From: Chloroflexota bacterium
GTDB lineage: Bacteria > Vulcanimicrobiota > JAMCWD01
NCBI GenBank assembly: GCA_023475345.1
Contig: JAMCWD010000019.1
Span: 1-32,471, forward strand
Direction: 5' to 3'
DNA length: 32,471 bases
The position numbers and the translations under genes were made by a program. Shown one piece after another: positions 8,423 through 16,146 of this stretch. The notes under the pieces are model-generated. The model searched no databases and was not told the DNA's origin. It saw nothing but the letters and a program-made list of their open reading frames with translations. The number at the start of each line of letters is the position of its first letter. The stretch's first letter is position 1.

Positions 8423-8961
8423 TTATCATCACCTTCCAGCTTTTGTCTCAAGCCATTGAGCGCATAGCGGTAACGGCTTGCGGCGGTATTCAGGGATATC
8501 TCCAGTACTGCGCCGATCTCTTTGAAAGAAAGGCCTTCGTAAACCTTCAGCACAACGACTTCTTTCTGTTCCGGCGGCAGTTCTTCAACGGCGTCTTTAA
8601 GAACCGCCAGGTCTTCACGGCCTGTGGTCTCTGCGGCGAACATGCTTTCCAATCCGCCGTCATCAAGAGAAAGATCCTTCTTTCTTTTATTGCGGACATT
8701 TATCGATTCGTTTTTTGTGCCGGCGTAAAGATAAGCCCTGATGCTTTTTATTTCGTTCAATACCGACGGGTTCCGGACCAGCTTTAAGAAAAGGTTCTGT
8801 ACGGCCTCTTCCGCTTCTTCCGCGCTGTTGAGAAGGGAAATAGCATAAAGGTATAGTTTATCTGCGTATGCTTCGAACAGCATTTCGATACTCCCGGGGT
8901 CACCGCTTTTAAGGCCCCTTTTTATCTTTTTCTCTTTTATGAAATCGATTAATCCGCCCAT
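8419..8961 (-). CDS. RNA polymerase ECF-type sigma factor
   Basis: A sigma-70 family factor of 180 residues, typical of ECF members. Region 2 (about 20-88) includes DKLYLYAISLLNSAEEAEEAVQ and the helix around KSIRAYLYAGTKNE. Region 4 (about 118-172) has LPPEQKEVVVLKVYEGLSFK and the helix-turn-helix EIGAVLEISLNTAASRYRYAL. Regions 1 and 3 are absent. The start is ATG 8961 with only a weak AAAGGT upstream. It leads a three-gene minus-strand operon. I could not find a convincing ECF-type promoter upstream. Confidence 0.9.
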   Translation of the reverse strand: MGGLIDFIKEKKIKRGLKSGDPGSIEMLFEAYADKLYLYAISLLNSAEEAEEAVQNLFLKLVRNPSVLNEIKSIRAYLYAGTKNESINVRNKRKKDLSLDDGGLESMFAAETTGREDLAVLKDAVEELPPEQKEVVVLKVYEGLSFKEIGAVLEISLNTAASRYRYALNGLRQKLEGDDK

Positions 8962-9135
8962 TCTATCTATTAAGACCTTTGCTTGTGCGATTTTTGTCTA
9001 AGCTGGAAAATTTTTTTATACGGCGGATATTCGGTAAATTCGGGGGGAATTCATTTATTTAAAAACCGGTTTAATGAAATTTCAATTTAAGAATGGAAAG
9101 TGAACCGTTGTATCGTTATGCGCATCAAAATAACA

Positions 9136-9208
9136 AGGAGCGGTAAAGGAAAATATGACTCTCTCCACCACCAATTTAATACTCCGCCGAAACCGCTCCT
9201 GATTTTTT
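9136..9208 (+). other. Possible small transcript or peptide with terminator-like hairpin
   Basis: AGGAGCGGT (9136-9144) pairs with ACCGCTCCT (9192-9200), followed by a run of T. Between them an ATG at 9155, with AAGGA 4 bases before it, opens a 15-codon frame ending at 9202 inside the right arm. It could be a small RNA, a leader peptide or chance. The 288-base gap 8962-9249 holds nothing else I can support. Confidence 0.2.
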
Positions 9209-9249
9209 TGTAGTGTCAATCGAGCAGACGAAAATAATTTTATAGGAAA

Positions 9250-9741
9250 CTATCTTGCCTTTGGCCTGGGGTCCATGATCCCAGATTTCACCGGGATATC
9301 GTAATTGTCGGGCGGGGCGGCCCATTTCGTCCCACCCAGGTTGTCGAAGATTTTTATATAAGTGAAGCCGCTCGGGAAAACATCCAGGGAAAGATGCGTC
9401 AGTTGTACTGCATCGCACATGATAAGCCTGGGGGTGTCGTCAGGTTCGATATCGAATATCGCGCGTGTTTTGCCTAATTCATCCATTAGCGCTATGCCTG
9501 CCGATCTATCGGACAATACGGCGAACGTTCCCCTTGTCCTCCCGCCGTCATCCACGATTGTAAACCTCTTTGCCCTTATCTCTTCCTGTGTGCCCTGAAC
9601 GGATTGTATTCCCGCCATTGCCAGCAGGGATACGACAAGGACGGCGACACTGATGAAACGCCATTTTTTAAGCTCCCTTTTCTGGCTACAGCTTTCTTTT
9701 TCCAGCATCTCGATTCTCCGGGAAAGCAAAGACTCGGTCAT
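9250..9741 (-). CDS. Hypothetical membrane-anchored protein
   Basis: From ATG 9741 the protein has 163 residues. AGGAG lies upstream at a good distance. A longer frame from 9804 would overlap the previous gene and lacks such a site. A short coiled coil (about 5-25) precedes a membrane segment (about 29-47, FISVAVLVVSLLAMAGI). The exported part has two or three beta-rich repeats with the pattern F-x-D-x-x-G-x-x-R (FTIVDDGGRTRGTF, IALMDELGKTRAIF). I know this pattern from uncharacterised bacterial proteins only. It follows the 148-residue gene by 43 bases and is likely co-transcribed with it. Confidence 0.7.
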   Translation of the reverse strand: MTESLLSRRIEMLEKESCSQKRELKKWRFISVAVLVVSLLAMAGIQSVQGTQEEIRAKRFTIVDDGGRTRGTFAVLSDRSAGIALMDELGKTRAIFDIEPDDTPRLIMCDAVQLTHLSLDVFPSGFTYIKIFDNLGGTKWAAPPDNYDIPVKSGIMDPRPKAR

Positions 9742-9784
9742 GTTATTCTCTCCTGGTCGATTTATTTTTGATTGGAAGAGGGGC

Positions 9785-10231
9785 TTATAATTCTTCCTCT
9801 TCATCCCTGGGCGTCAGCGTGTCTTTAAGAAATTTGCCCGTGGTGGGGCCGTAGAAATGTTCTCTTTCAATTTCCTTTTCTTCATCCGTGGGCACTACAG
9901 GCTCTCCGCACGGGGGGTGATACTTCCTCCTGATATACAATGCAATCTGCTTCCGCTTTTCTTCGTCGGGCTCATACATAACCGCCACGTTTACCGGGTT
10001 TTCGCCTGCATATTCGAACCAGCAGGCTTTTCTTTCATGCCCCTGTATCGCCTCGTAAACATCCGCCGCCTCATCGACATCCAGTACCATGAAATGGATC
10101 CGCATTTCCCGTGGCTCGGATAAGACAACATAAACCCCCGGTTCTCTTTTTATAACATCGCTTTTAAAACTCACGTCATGCGTGCTTTCAAACAGGAAAG
10201 AACCTATCCGTATGCCTTTTTCCTCTTCCAT
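9785..10231 (-). CDS. Hypothetical protein with possible degenerate GIY-YIG-like fold
   Basis: The 148-residue soluble protein starts at ATG 10231, with GAGG upstream. Residues about 28-112 follow a GIY-YIG-like outline: PGVYVVLSEP, a central EAIQGHERKACWFEY helix region, VAVMYEPDEEKRKQIA, and IRRKYHPPCGE. The last resembles the I-x-x-x-x-P-P-C-G end of some small GIY-YIG-like proteins. The catalytic GIY/YIG residues are not clear, so nuclease activity is not claimed. The acidic tail ends in DEEEEL. Confidence 0.65.
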   Translation of the reverse strand: MEEEKGIRIGSFLFESTHDVSFKSDVIKREPGVYVVLSEPREMRIHFMVLDVDEAADVYEAIQGHERKACWFEYAGENPVNVAVMYEPDEEKRKQIALYIRRKYHPPCGEPVVPTDEEKEIEREHFYGPTTGKFLKDTLTPRDEEEEL

Positions 10232-10259
10232 AACGAATACTCAACCTCTTTTTATCAGG

Positions 10260-10280
10260 TTGAAATGACTTCTATTTCAA
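10260..10280. promoter_or_regulatory. Inverted repeat upstream of the 148-residue gene
   Basis: TTGAAAT (10260-10266) and ATTTCAA (10274-10280) form perfect 7-bp arms with a 7-nt spacer, about 30 bases before the minus-strand start. It is a candidate operator. Confidence 0.3.
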
Positions 10281-10391
10281 TTGTGAATCGTCCTTCTTGT
10301 TGTCATAATTTTATATCAATTTTCAAAATAGGGGTGACATATTCGCTGTCGGATGTCATCCAATTAAATAAAAATTATATGCAAACATCTT

Positions 10392-10415
10392 TTGATTATT
10401 ATATAATCTAATCAA
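10392..10415 (+). promoter_or_regulatory. Candidate promoter with overlapping palindrome for the TPR lipoprotein gene
   Basis: TATAAT (10402-10407) lies inside an inverted repeat with arms TTGATTA (10392-10398) and TAATCAA (10409-10415). No good -35 box is seen at 17 bases. The site is 35 bases before the ATG, so a repressor or activator site over the promoter is plausible. Confidence 0.4.
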
Positions 10416-10449
10416 TGATTCATCAGATTAACTTAATGATAGATTCCCG

Positions 10450-12549
10450 ATGAGAATTTTCTTGAAGGCATTGATCTTGATTTGGATTGTCCTGTCCGTA
10501 TCTCTTTTTGCATGTGCCCGGAAGGAAACAGGCAATCATCCTGTCCCCACAAAGGTAAGTGAGCATAACATCAAGCCGGGCGCCGGGACAGAACTGAAGA
10601 ATAATCTTGCCGCCGCCGAAAAGCAAAACGGCAGGGCAAGCAGTGAATATTCGGATGCCCTGATCTTGCTTGGAAATTATTATGAATTCAGCGGCAATTA
10701 TGCAGAGGCCGAGGGAGCTTTCCTGGATGCTTTGAAGATCAAAAAAGAATTGAAAGGCGATTTCAAGGCGGCCATTGCCGCGATAAAACAAAGGCTCGGC
10801 AATATCGAATATAAGATCGGAAAATTTGAGGAATCCGAAAGATACAGAAATGAAGCCCTGGAAATGATGAAGGAAATTTACGGTGATGAAAGCCCGGAAC
10901 CCGCACGTTTATTAAGCAGCCTGGCGGAAAATTACATAAAAAGAGATGAATTCGATAAAGCGCTTTCTTTAGTTAAAAAGGCCGGGGAGATCCAGGAAAA
11001 AACTATCGGCCCCGATCATCCCGACTTGGCCGTTTCCCTCGATATACTCGGCACCCTGTACAACCACAGAGGCGAATATGCCGATGCTAAAAAGGCTCAT
11101 ATAAGAGCCATAAGCATCATCGAAAAAACTCTCGGCCCGGATAACGACTTACTATCCAGTTTTTTAACCAACCTGGGAGAGATATATATAAAAGAAGGTC
11201 AGCCGGACATGGCGGCGGCCCTGGACGAGAGAGCGCTTAAGATCAGGGAAAAGAACCTGAGAGCCGGTCATCCCGAGCTTGCAGATGTCCTTTTTAAATT
11301 AAGCGAAGCGTACATCAGGCAGAAAAGGTATGATGAAGCGGAACGTCTTCTCAAGCGTGCCGGGGGCTTAATCGAAAACAGCCTTGGAGGCGGCCATCCT
11401 GTCCTCAAAGACATATACAACGATCTTGCGGAAGTATATTATTCGCGCGGGCAGGCGGATAAAGCGATCAAATACAAGGAAAAAGCTTTGAATATTGCAA
11501 AAGAGTCGTTCGGCGAAAGTCATACCGCTTACGCCGGATGCATGGACAGCCTTGCCGAAACATATTTCAAAAAAGGAGAGCCACAGAAGGCTGAAGATCT
11601 ATACAGGCGCTCGCTGGCAATCAAGGAGAAAGCGTGTGGCCCCGACAGCCCGGAAACCGTCCCAACGCTTGTGGGACTTGCGTGCCTTTGCAAGGACACC
11701 GGAAGGCTTGACGATTCGGAAAATCTGGCAATGTGTTGTATTTCCATTTATAAAAAGAATTCGCGTACGGACAGCGCTCCTGCTTTAAACGTGATAAATT
11801 TGCTGGGCGAAATATATTTAAAGAAGAAGGAATATAGGAAAGCTCTCGGCGTTTATGAAAAATTGCTTCCGGCCCGTAAGAAGATTTATGGAGGAGAGCA
11901 TCTCCTGGTTGCCGAGGATATGGGGAAACTGGCGACATGTTATAACGAGTCAGGCGATCTCTATGCCGCGGAAAAATTAATGGGCCAATCTCAGGCTATA
12001 CTTGAGAAAAAGCTGGGGCCGGATAATCCTGATGTTGCCCATATTCTATATAGCAGGGCCGAGGTTTTGCGCTACATGGGAAAATTAAAGGAGAGTAAAA
12101 ATCTCCAGGAGCGGGCGCTTGCAATTAAAGAGAAAATGCCGGGCATGAACGACGAGCAGTTGCTCAATGATATAAGTAACCTTGTGGAAATCTATTTCCG
12201 TACACGCGAGAAACCTGAAAAGATAGAGGCCTTGTTAAAGCGGAAGCTTGCGGTGATTGAAAAAAAGGAAGGGAAGGATTCACCGCAGGCCAGGGATTTA
12301 TTGCTCAGGCTGAGTCAGCTCTATGCAGTTTCGGGAAGGTTTAAAGACTCATTGAGCGTATCGGACAGGGTGCTTGAAATTTATGAATCCATGCCGGGGG
12401 CCGACAAGGCCGTTATCGCCAATATTTACCATCATAAAGCTTACATGCTTCGCAAGATGGGAAAACCGGACGAAGCAAAGGTTATGGAAGAAAAATCAAA
12501 AAGTCTGGGAGGTCCCAGGAATATGCCCCGCCCTGACGGCATCAGGTAA
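10450..12549 (+). CDS. TPR-repeat lipoprotein (kinesin-light-chain-like repeats)
   Basis: The 699-residue protein begins with a lipoprotein signal peptide (MRIFLKALILIWIVLSVSLF then AC), so Cys22 is the likely lipidated residue. The mature part is made of about 15 tetratricopeptide repeats of the 42-residue kinesin-light-chain type. Their hallmark is a GPDHPDLA-like link followed by LxxLGxxYxxxGxYxxAxxxxxRAL. Such proteins are scaffolds, and no enzyme domain is present. The start is ATG 10450 without a clear Shine-Dalgarno site. It is a single gene ended by MITE copy 2 and a terminator shared with the convergent DHH gene. Confidence 0.85.
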   Translation: MRIFLKALILIWIVLSVSLFACARKETGNHPVPTKVSEHNIKPGAGTELKNNLAAAEKQNGRASSEYSDALILLGNYYEFSGNYAEAEGAFLDALKIKKELKGDFKAAIAAIKQRLGNIEYKIGKFEESERYRNEALEMMKEIYGDESPEPARLLSSLAENYIKRDEFDKALSLVKKAGEIQEKTIGPDHPDLAVSLDILGTLYNHRGEYADAKKAHIRAISIIEKTLGPDNDLLSSFLTNLGEIYIKEGQPDMAAALDERALKIREKNLRAGHPELADVLFKLSEAYIRQKRYDEAERLLKRAGGLIENSLGGGHPVLKDIYNDLAEVYYSRGQADKAIKYKEKALNIAKESFGESHTAYAGCMDSLAETYFKKGEPQKAEDLYRRSLAIKEKACGPDSPETVPTLVGLACLCKDTGRLDDSENLAMCCISIYKKNSRTDSAPALNVINLLGEIYLKKKEYRKALGVYEKLLPARKKIYGGEHLLVAEDMGKLATCYNESGDLYAAEKLMGQSQAILEKKLGPDNPDVAHILYSRAEVLRYMGKLKESKNLQERALAIKEKMPGMNDEQLLNDISNLVEIYFRTREKPEKIEALLKRKLAVIEKKEGKDSPQARDLLLRLSQLYAVSGRFKDSLSVSDRVLEIYESMPGADKAVIANIYHHKAYMLRKMGKPDEAKVMEEKSKSLGGPRNMPRPDGIR

Positions 12550-12550
12550 A

Positions 12551-12715
12551 GAGGCTGTCTAAAAAGTCTCTGCAAAATTTCATTCCCCTCTTGGGTGGTC
12601 AGGTGTGAATCAGAGTTTAGTCTCTAGTCTCTAGAACCCACCCCGCCTTTCGACTGCGCTCAAGGCACCCCTCCAATGGAGGGGAATTTCTTTCTGCGGA
12701 CTTTCAGGCAACCTC
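12551..12715 (+). mobile_element. MITE-like element, copy 2 (about 165 bp)
   Basis: The left end GAGGCTGTCTAAAAAGT is identical to copy 1. The right end (GGACTTTC to ACCTC) is degraded. The interior shares the CATTCCCCTCTTGGG and CACCCCGCC blocks. It begins 1 base after the TPR lipoprotein stop codon. The flanks TAAA and AAAG do not form a clean 4-bp duplication. Two units of a TAGTCTC heptamer (12618-12634) are embedded in it. Confidence 0.65.
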
Positions 12716-12748
12716 AAAGGCAGGGATTCGTTAATTTGATTTTAATTT

Positions 12749-12779
12749 AAAAACCCCCGCGTTTGCAGGGGTTTTGATT
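12749..12779. terminator. Bidirectional terminator between convergent genes
   Basis: AAAACCCC (12750-12757) pairs with GGGGTTTT (12768-12775) around a 10-nt loop, with T-rich and A-rich flanks. It can serve both the TPR lipoprotein gene and the DHH gene. Confidence 0.75.
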
Positions 12780-12801
12780 TACAGTAATTTGAAGATAAAG
12801 A

Positions 12802-13719
12802 TTAGCCTTCTTCGTTCATCTGTTTGATCATTTCTTTGAGCGCCCTGTCGGCGTCTTCGGCTTTAACCTGGCAGGTGCCCGCGGGAGGATGGCCGCCGCC
12901 GCCGTATGACAGCATCAATTTGCCGACGTCGGTTTTGGAAGTTTTGTTAAAGATGCTGTGCCCGACCGCAAAAACGACCGTATCGGAGAGCTTACCTTTT
13001 ATCAGGCGAATTGAAATGTTCTGCTCGGGGAAAAGCGCGTAAATCATGAAACGGTTCCCGGCAGGCTGATCTTCGAATTCGCGAAGGTCGGTAATTATGA
13101 CATTGCCTTCAGACCAGGAATGTTCCTTCAGGAACTCTTTGAACGCGCCCTCATCTGCAAAATAGCGCTCGATGCGTTCCTTTACATCGGGGTCTTCCAG
13201 GATCTCTTCAAGCGACAGATGCTGGCAGAGTTCGATCAATTTGTCCATAAGCTGGTAATTGCTTATGCGGTAAGTGCGGTATCTGCCGAGGCCTGTCCTT
13301 GCGTCCATTATGAATGAGAGCAGTGTACCGCCCGTAGGATGGAGGACTTCGTCTATCGTAAAGGAGGCGGTATCGGATTTATCGACCGCTTCCAACAGCC
13401 AGCCCAGATGGTCGCCGAATTTGTCCTTCCCCCCGTAATAATCATAAATAACGTGTGCCGCGCTTGGAGCAATGCGGCAGTCTCCCTTGAAATCTTTCCC
13501 GGTCGAACCGCGCTGGAACTCGCTTGAATGATGATCGAACCACATCCCGGCGCCTTCTACGTAAGGTATATTGGCCAGGACGTCATTTTCCGTAGCCTCG
13601 ATCTTCCCATCCTGGATATCCTTGGGGTGTACGAATTTCCGGTCATCTATCACACCGGCTTCTTTTAACAAAACTGCACACGCAAGACCATCAAAATCCG
13701 AACGAGTTAATAATCTCAT
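12802..13719 (-). CDS. DHH/DHHA1 family phosphoesterase (NrnA-like or exopolyphosphatase-like)
   Basis: The 305-residue cytoplasmic protein has the DHH-superfamily metal sites: SDFDGLACA at about 7-15, the FDHHSS triad near 62-67, and the DHHA1 substrate motif GGGGHPPAGTC near 276-286. Relatives cleave short oligoribonucleotides, cyclic dinucleotide products or polyphosphate; the sequence does not decide which. It is distinct from RecJ, the other DHH protein here. ATG 13719 has AAGGAG at a good distance. It appears monocistronic. Confidence 0.85.
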   Translation of the reverse strand: MRLLTRSDFDGLACAVLLKEAGVIDDRKFVHPKDIQDGKIEATENDVLANIPYVEGAGMWFDHHSSEFQRGSTGKDFKGDCRIAPSAAHVIYDYYGGKDKFGDHLGWLLEAVDKSDTASFTIDEVLHPTGGTLLSFIMDARTGLGRYRTYRISNYQLMDKLIELCQHLSLEEILEDPDVKERIERYFADEGAFKEFLKEHSWSEGNVIITDLREFEDQPAGNRFMIYALFPEQNISIRLIKGKLSDTVVFAVGHSIFNKTSKTDVGKLMLSYGGGGHPPAGTCQVKAEDADRALKEMIKQMNEEG

Positions 13720-13782
13720 GGTTCACTCCTTAATAAATAAATTTTCCCTGGAACGGGATAAAAAAATAACCCATGTTAATAT

Positions 13783-13795
13783 TGTTAGACTAACA
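13783..13795. promoter_or_regulatory. 13-bp perfect palindrome in the DHH gene promoter region
   Basis: TGTTAGACTAACA (arms TGTTAG/CTAACA around A) lies 64 bases upstream of the DHH start. On the minus strand a TTGATT and a TATTAA spaced 17 bases flank it, so it sits between candidate -35 and -10 boxes. It is a plausible repressor site. Confidence 0.4.
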
Positions 13796-14055
13796 TAAAA
13801 TCAAAGCGTGGTCAATAGCTTTTTTCTTAAAAAATACGCCCGGTAAATTTATTGTTTGTATAGTATTGGTACAATGCCGCAACGTTCAACAAAAACGGCA
13901 TTTCCAGATAAAATATTGTTCCAGCCTGCCGGGTATTTTACCATACAACGATGATTGATTATAGCTGCTGGAGGTATTCAACCTCAACGGGAGAAATAAC
14001 AGTACCGGTATGACGAAATGCCGGAACAAGCGGCGTTTTTCCGGAGGAGGTCTTA
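13796..14055. other. Intergenic region upstream of the glycosyltransferase
   Basis: It contains a 7-bp inverted repeat (AATGCCG 13873-13879, CGGCATT 13896-13902) and the strong GGAGGAGG at 14043-14050. I see no convincing promoter. Short frames here give no recognisable protein. Confidence 0.4.
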
Positions 14056-15954
14056 CTGGCACGTTTACCTGCAATAAACCCGGGACGCGCTCTCTTTCAG
14101 AGACGTTATGATCTCGGGGCACTGGGCCTGGCGCTTTTTTTCATCCTGGCCGTTCTGTTTTTTTTCTCCCGCGATTATTACCTCTCCCCTGACGACCTGA
14201 CGCAGAACCTGCTGCGAAGCCTTTATCTTTTCGATACTGTCAAAGACGGGGTGTCATTGAAAGAATTCTTCCGAATATTGACACTGAGGTTTCCGGCGTC
14301 ATTTCACCCGCCTCTTGTTTACTGGGTAAGCGTCATATTCCATGCGGTGTTCGGGCGCGGGCTTTCAGGCGCGCAGATGACGACGTGTTTTTTCATCGCG
14401 GTCTTATTGCTATCGACTTACGGGGCAGGCAAACTGCTCTGGGGCGAAAAAGCCGGGCTGCTTGCGGAATTTCTGGCCGGCGCATCTCCGGGAATCCTTT
14501 TTTACTGCCCGTATTTCATGCTCGACATCCCCCTTGCGGCACTCGTCATGCTTTCGCTTTTCCTCCTTATCGGAACAGGCGGTTTCCGGGACAGGAATTA
14601 CTCCATCCTGTTCGGAGTTTCCATAGGGCTGGGCGCGCTTGTTAAAAACACCCACTTCCTTTATATCCTCCCGGCGTTTCTGGCGGCTGCCCTTCCGGGG
14701 CTCCTGAAATCTCTTCCGGGCAGAAAAGAAAAAATTACATTTGCATTAATGATCGCAGGCTTTATCATTTTATTTATCCTGACTATCGGAATAATGGCGG
14801 CAGGCTCTCCCCTGCTTTCATGGGTTTTGCTGTTTATCATGATCGGGTACCTGGCGGCCGCCCCGTTATTTTATAAAAAATTTAAAGGCCCCAATGACCC
14901 GGAGCCTGTCAGGAGACTGGCGAATATCGCATTTGCGCTGGGCATCGGGCTTTTTCTTGCATGGCCGTGGTACTCGGTCAACTGGGCTTCGAGCATGGAA
15001 ACTTATCACCGCTTTGCCATCCCCCCGGTTGCCGGAGACCTCGCAAATGACTCAAGAGGGCACCTCCAGCTTAATTTATTAGGAAAAAATATTGTCCTGC
15101 ACGCGGGCTTTTATCTTCGCTATCTCGTGAATTGTGAGTTTCTCCCAGGCGCATTCTGGCTGTTTTTGATTTCGATACCGCTTGTTTTATTCAGGAAAGA
15201 CGGCCGCAGCGGAAGGCCCCTTATATGGTGCCTCCTGCTTGTTTTCATCATACTTACGCTCAGCCCGATTTACGGGAACCGCTACCTTGTCCCGTTCGCT
15301 GCGCTTGCATCACTGCCTGTGGCTTACCTTGTATTTACTCTCCGGCGCCCGGCCTGGCTGGTCATCCCTATTGTAATAATCGGCCTGGTACAGACGCTGG
15401 GATGGATACCTCCTGTAAATAAAGCGGCGTCTTTGATCCCTAAAGTCAGCATCGTAACGAGGACGGAGTACGGCGACCAGGCACTGCTCGATATACCGCC
15501 GGGCTGGGCTTATTCGCCTTTCAGGATGAGGATCTTCAAGCCGTTTGAGACCGCCCCCGAAAAATACTCCAGGGTAAAAGAGATCCTCGGCGAGCTTCCG
15601 GCCGATGCCTGTATGATCCTCGGGATCGATGAATACGGTGCGTGGTTCTTCAGAGCACATGCGATGCTGGAAAGCAGGAAGTTCACTTACCTGATCCCGA
15701 TAACCGGGAGTGAAAACGAAACTTTTCAATACAACGATTCCGACCCGTTCAACTGTTCGGGGAAAAGGTTGTATCCTACCCATGTTGACAATGTGCTTAT
15801 CCAGGATACTCTGAAATATGATCCCTCTTCGGGGAAGATCGATTGTATCGGGGACTTTTACCCGGTGCACATGCAGGCTGCGAAAAACCTTGTCCGCAAA
15901 TCCGAACATCTGCTCCGCCCGAATTTGAAAGCGCTGTTATATTCAAAAAATTGA
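14056..15954 (+). CDS. GT39-like membrane glycosyltransferase (GT-C fold), probable CTG start
   Basis: This is a multi-pass membrane protein of the dolichyl/undecaprenyl-phosphate-mannose-type (GT39/ArnT-like) group, which moves a sugar from a lipid carrier at the outer face of the membrane. The first ATG/GTG/TTG in frame is GTG 14251, but the frame is open upstream and codes a perfect first TM helix (ALGLALFFILAVLFFF). After it comes the loop motif YYLSPDDLTQN, the acidic site expected in this fold. No standard start codon exists in this extension. CTG 14056 lies 5 bases after GGAGGAGG (14043-14050). From there the protein has 632 residues with about ten more helices and a C-terminal soluble domain of about 170 residues. 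Substrate unknown. A sequencing indel near the start is an alternative. Confidence 0.7.
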   Translation: MARLPAINPGRALFQRRYDLGALGLALFFILAVLFFFSRDYYLSPDDLTQNLLRSLYLFDTVKDGVSLKEFFRILTLRFPASFHPPLVYWVSVIFHAVFGRGLSGAQMTTCFFIAVLLLSTYGAGKLLWGEKAGLLAEFLAGASPGILFYCPYFMLDIPLAALVMLSLFLLIGTGGFRDRNYSILFGVSIGLGALVKNTHFLYILPAFLAAALPGLLKSLPGRKEKITFALMIAGFIILFILTIGIMAAGSPLLSWVLLFIMIGYLAAAPLFYKKFKGPNDPEPVRRLANIAFALGIGLFLAWPWYSVNWASSMETYHRFAIPPVAGDLANDSRGHLQLNLLGKNIVLHAGFYLRYLVNCEFLPGAFWLFLISIPLVLFRKDGRSGRPLIWCLLLVFIILTLSPIYGNRYLVPFAALASLPVAYLVFTLRRPAWLVIPIVIIGLVQTLGWIPPVNKAASLIPKVSIVTRTEYGDQALLDIPPGWAYSPFRMRIFKPFETAPEKYSRVKEILGELPADACMILGIDEYGAWFFRAHAMLESRKFTYLIPITGSENETFQYNDSDPFNCSGKRLYPTHVDNVLIQDTLKYDPSSGKIDCIGDFYPVHMQAAKNLVRKSEHLLRPNLKALLYSKN

Positions 15955-16008
15955 GAAAAGCAAGGGTTTTATTTATCCGTAAAGAAGTTGTGATCTGAAA
16001 AATGGTGA

Positions 16009-16146
16009 GAAGGTGCTGAAACGCTGTTTGAAATTTTATGGGATGGGGAAATTAAGCGCGGAGTAAGAGCCTTCGAAAAAATCATGGAGACAGGAAGAAT
16101 CCCGGAAGCAGTTTTGCACAAGTTGTATGATATTGCGAGGAATTGA
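16009..16146 (+). pseudogene. Short ORF remnant coupled to the CPBP gene
   Basis: The frame from 16009 to TGA 16144-16146 encodes 45 residues of ordinary protein texture (ETLFEILWDGEIKRGV, then IPEAVLHKLYDIARN). It has no standard start codon before an internal ATG 20 codons from the end. Its stop overlaps the next ATG as TGATG. It may be the tail of a decayed gene or a coupled leader. The family is not recognised. Confidence 0.3.

Noticed and set aside
13886..14122. Minus-strand 78-codon frame
   Set aside because: It covers the ribosome site and N-terminal extension of the glycosyltransferase, has no family features, and is low in complexity.
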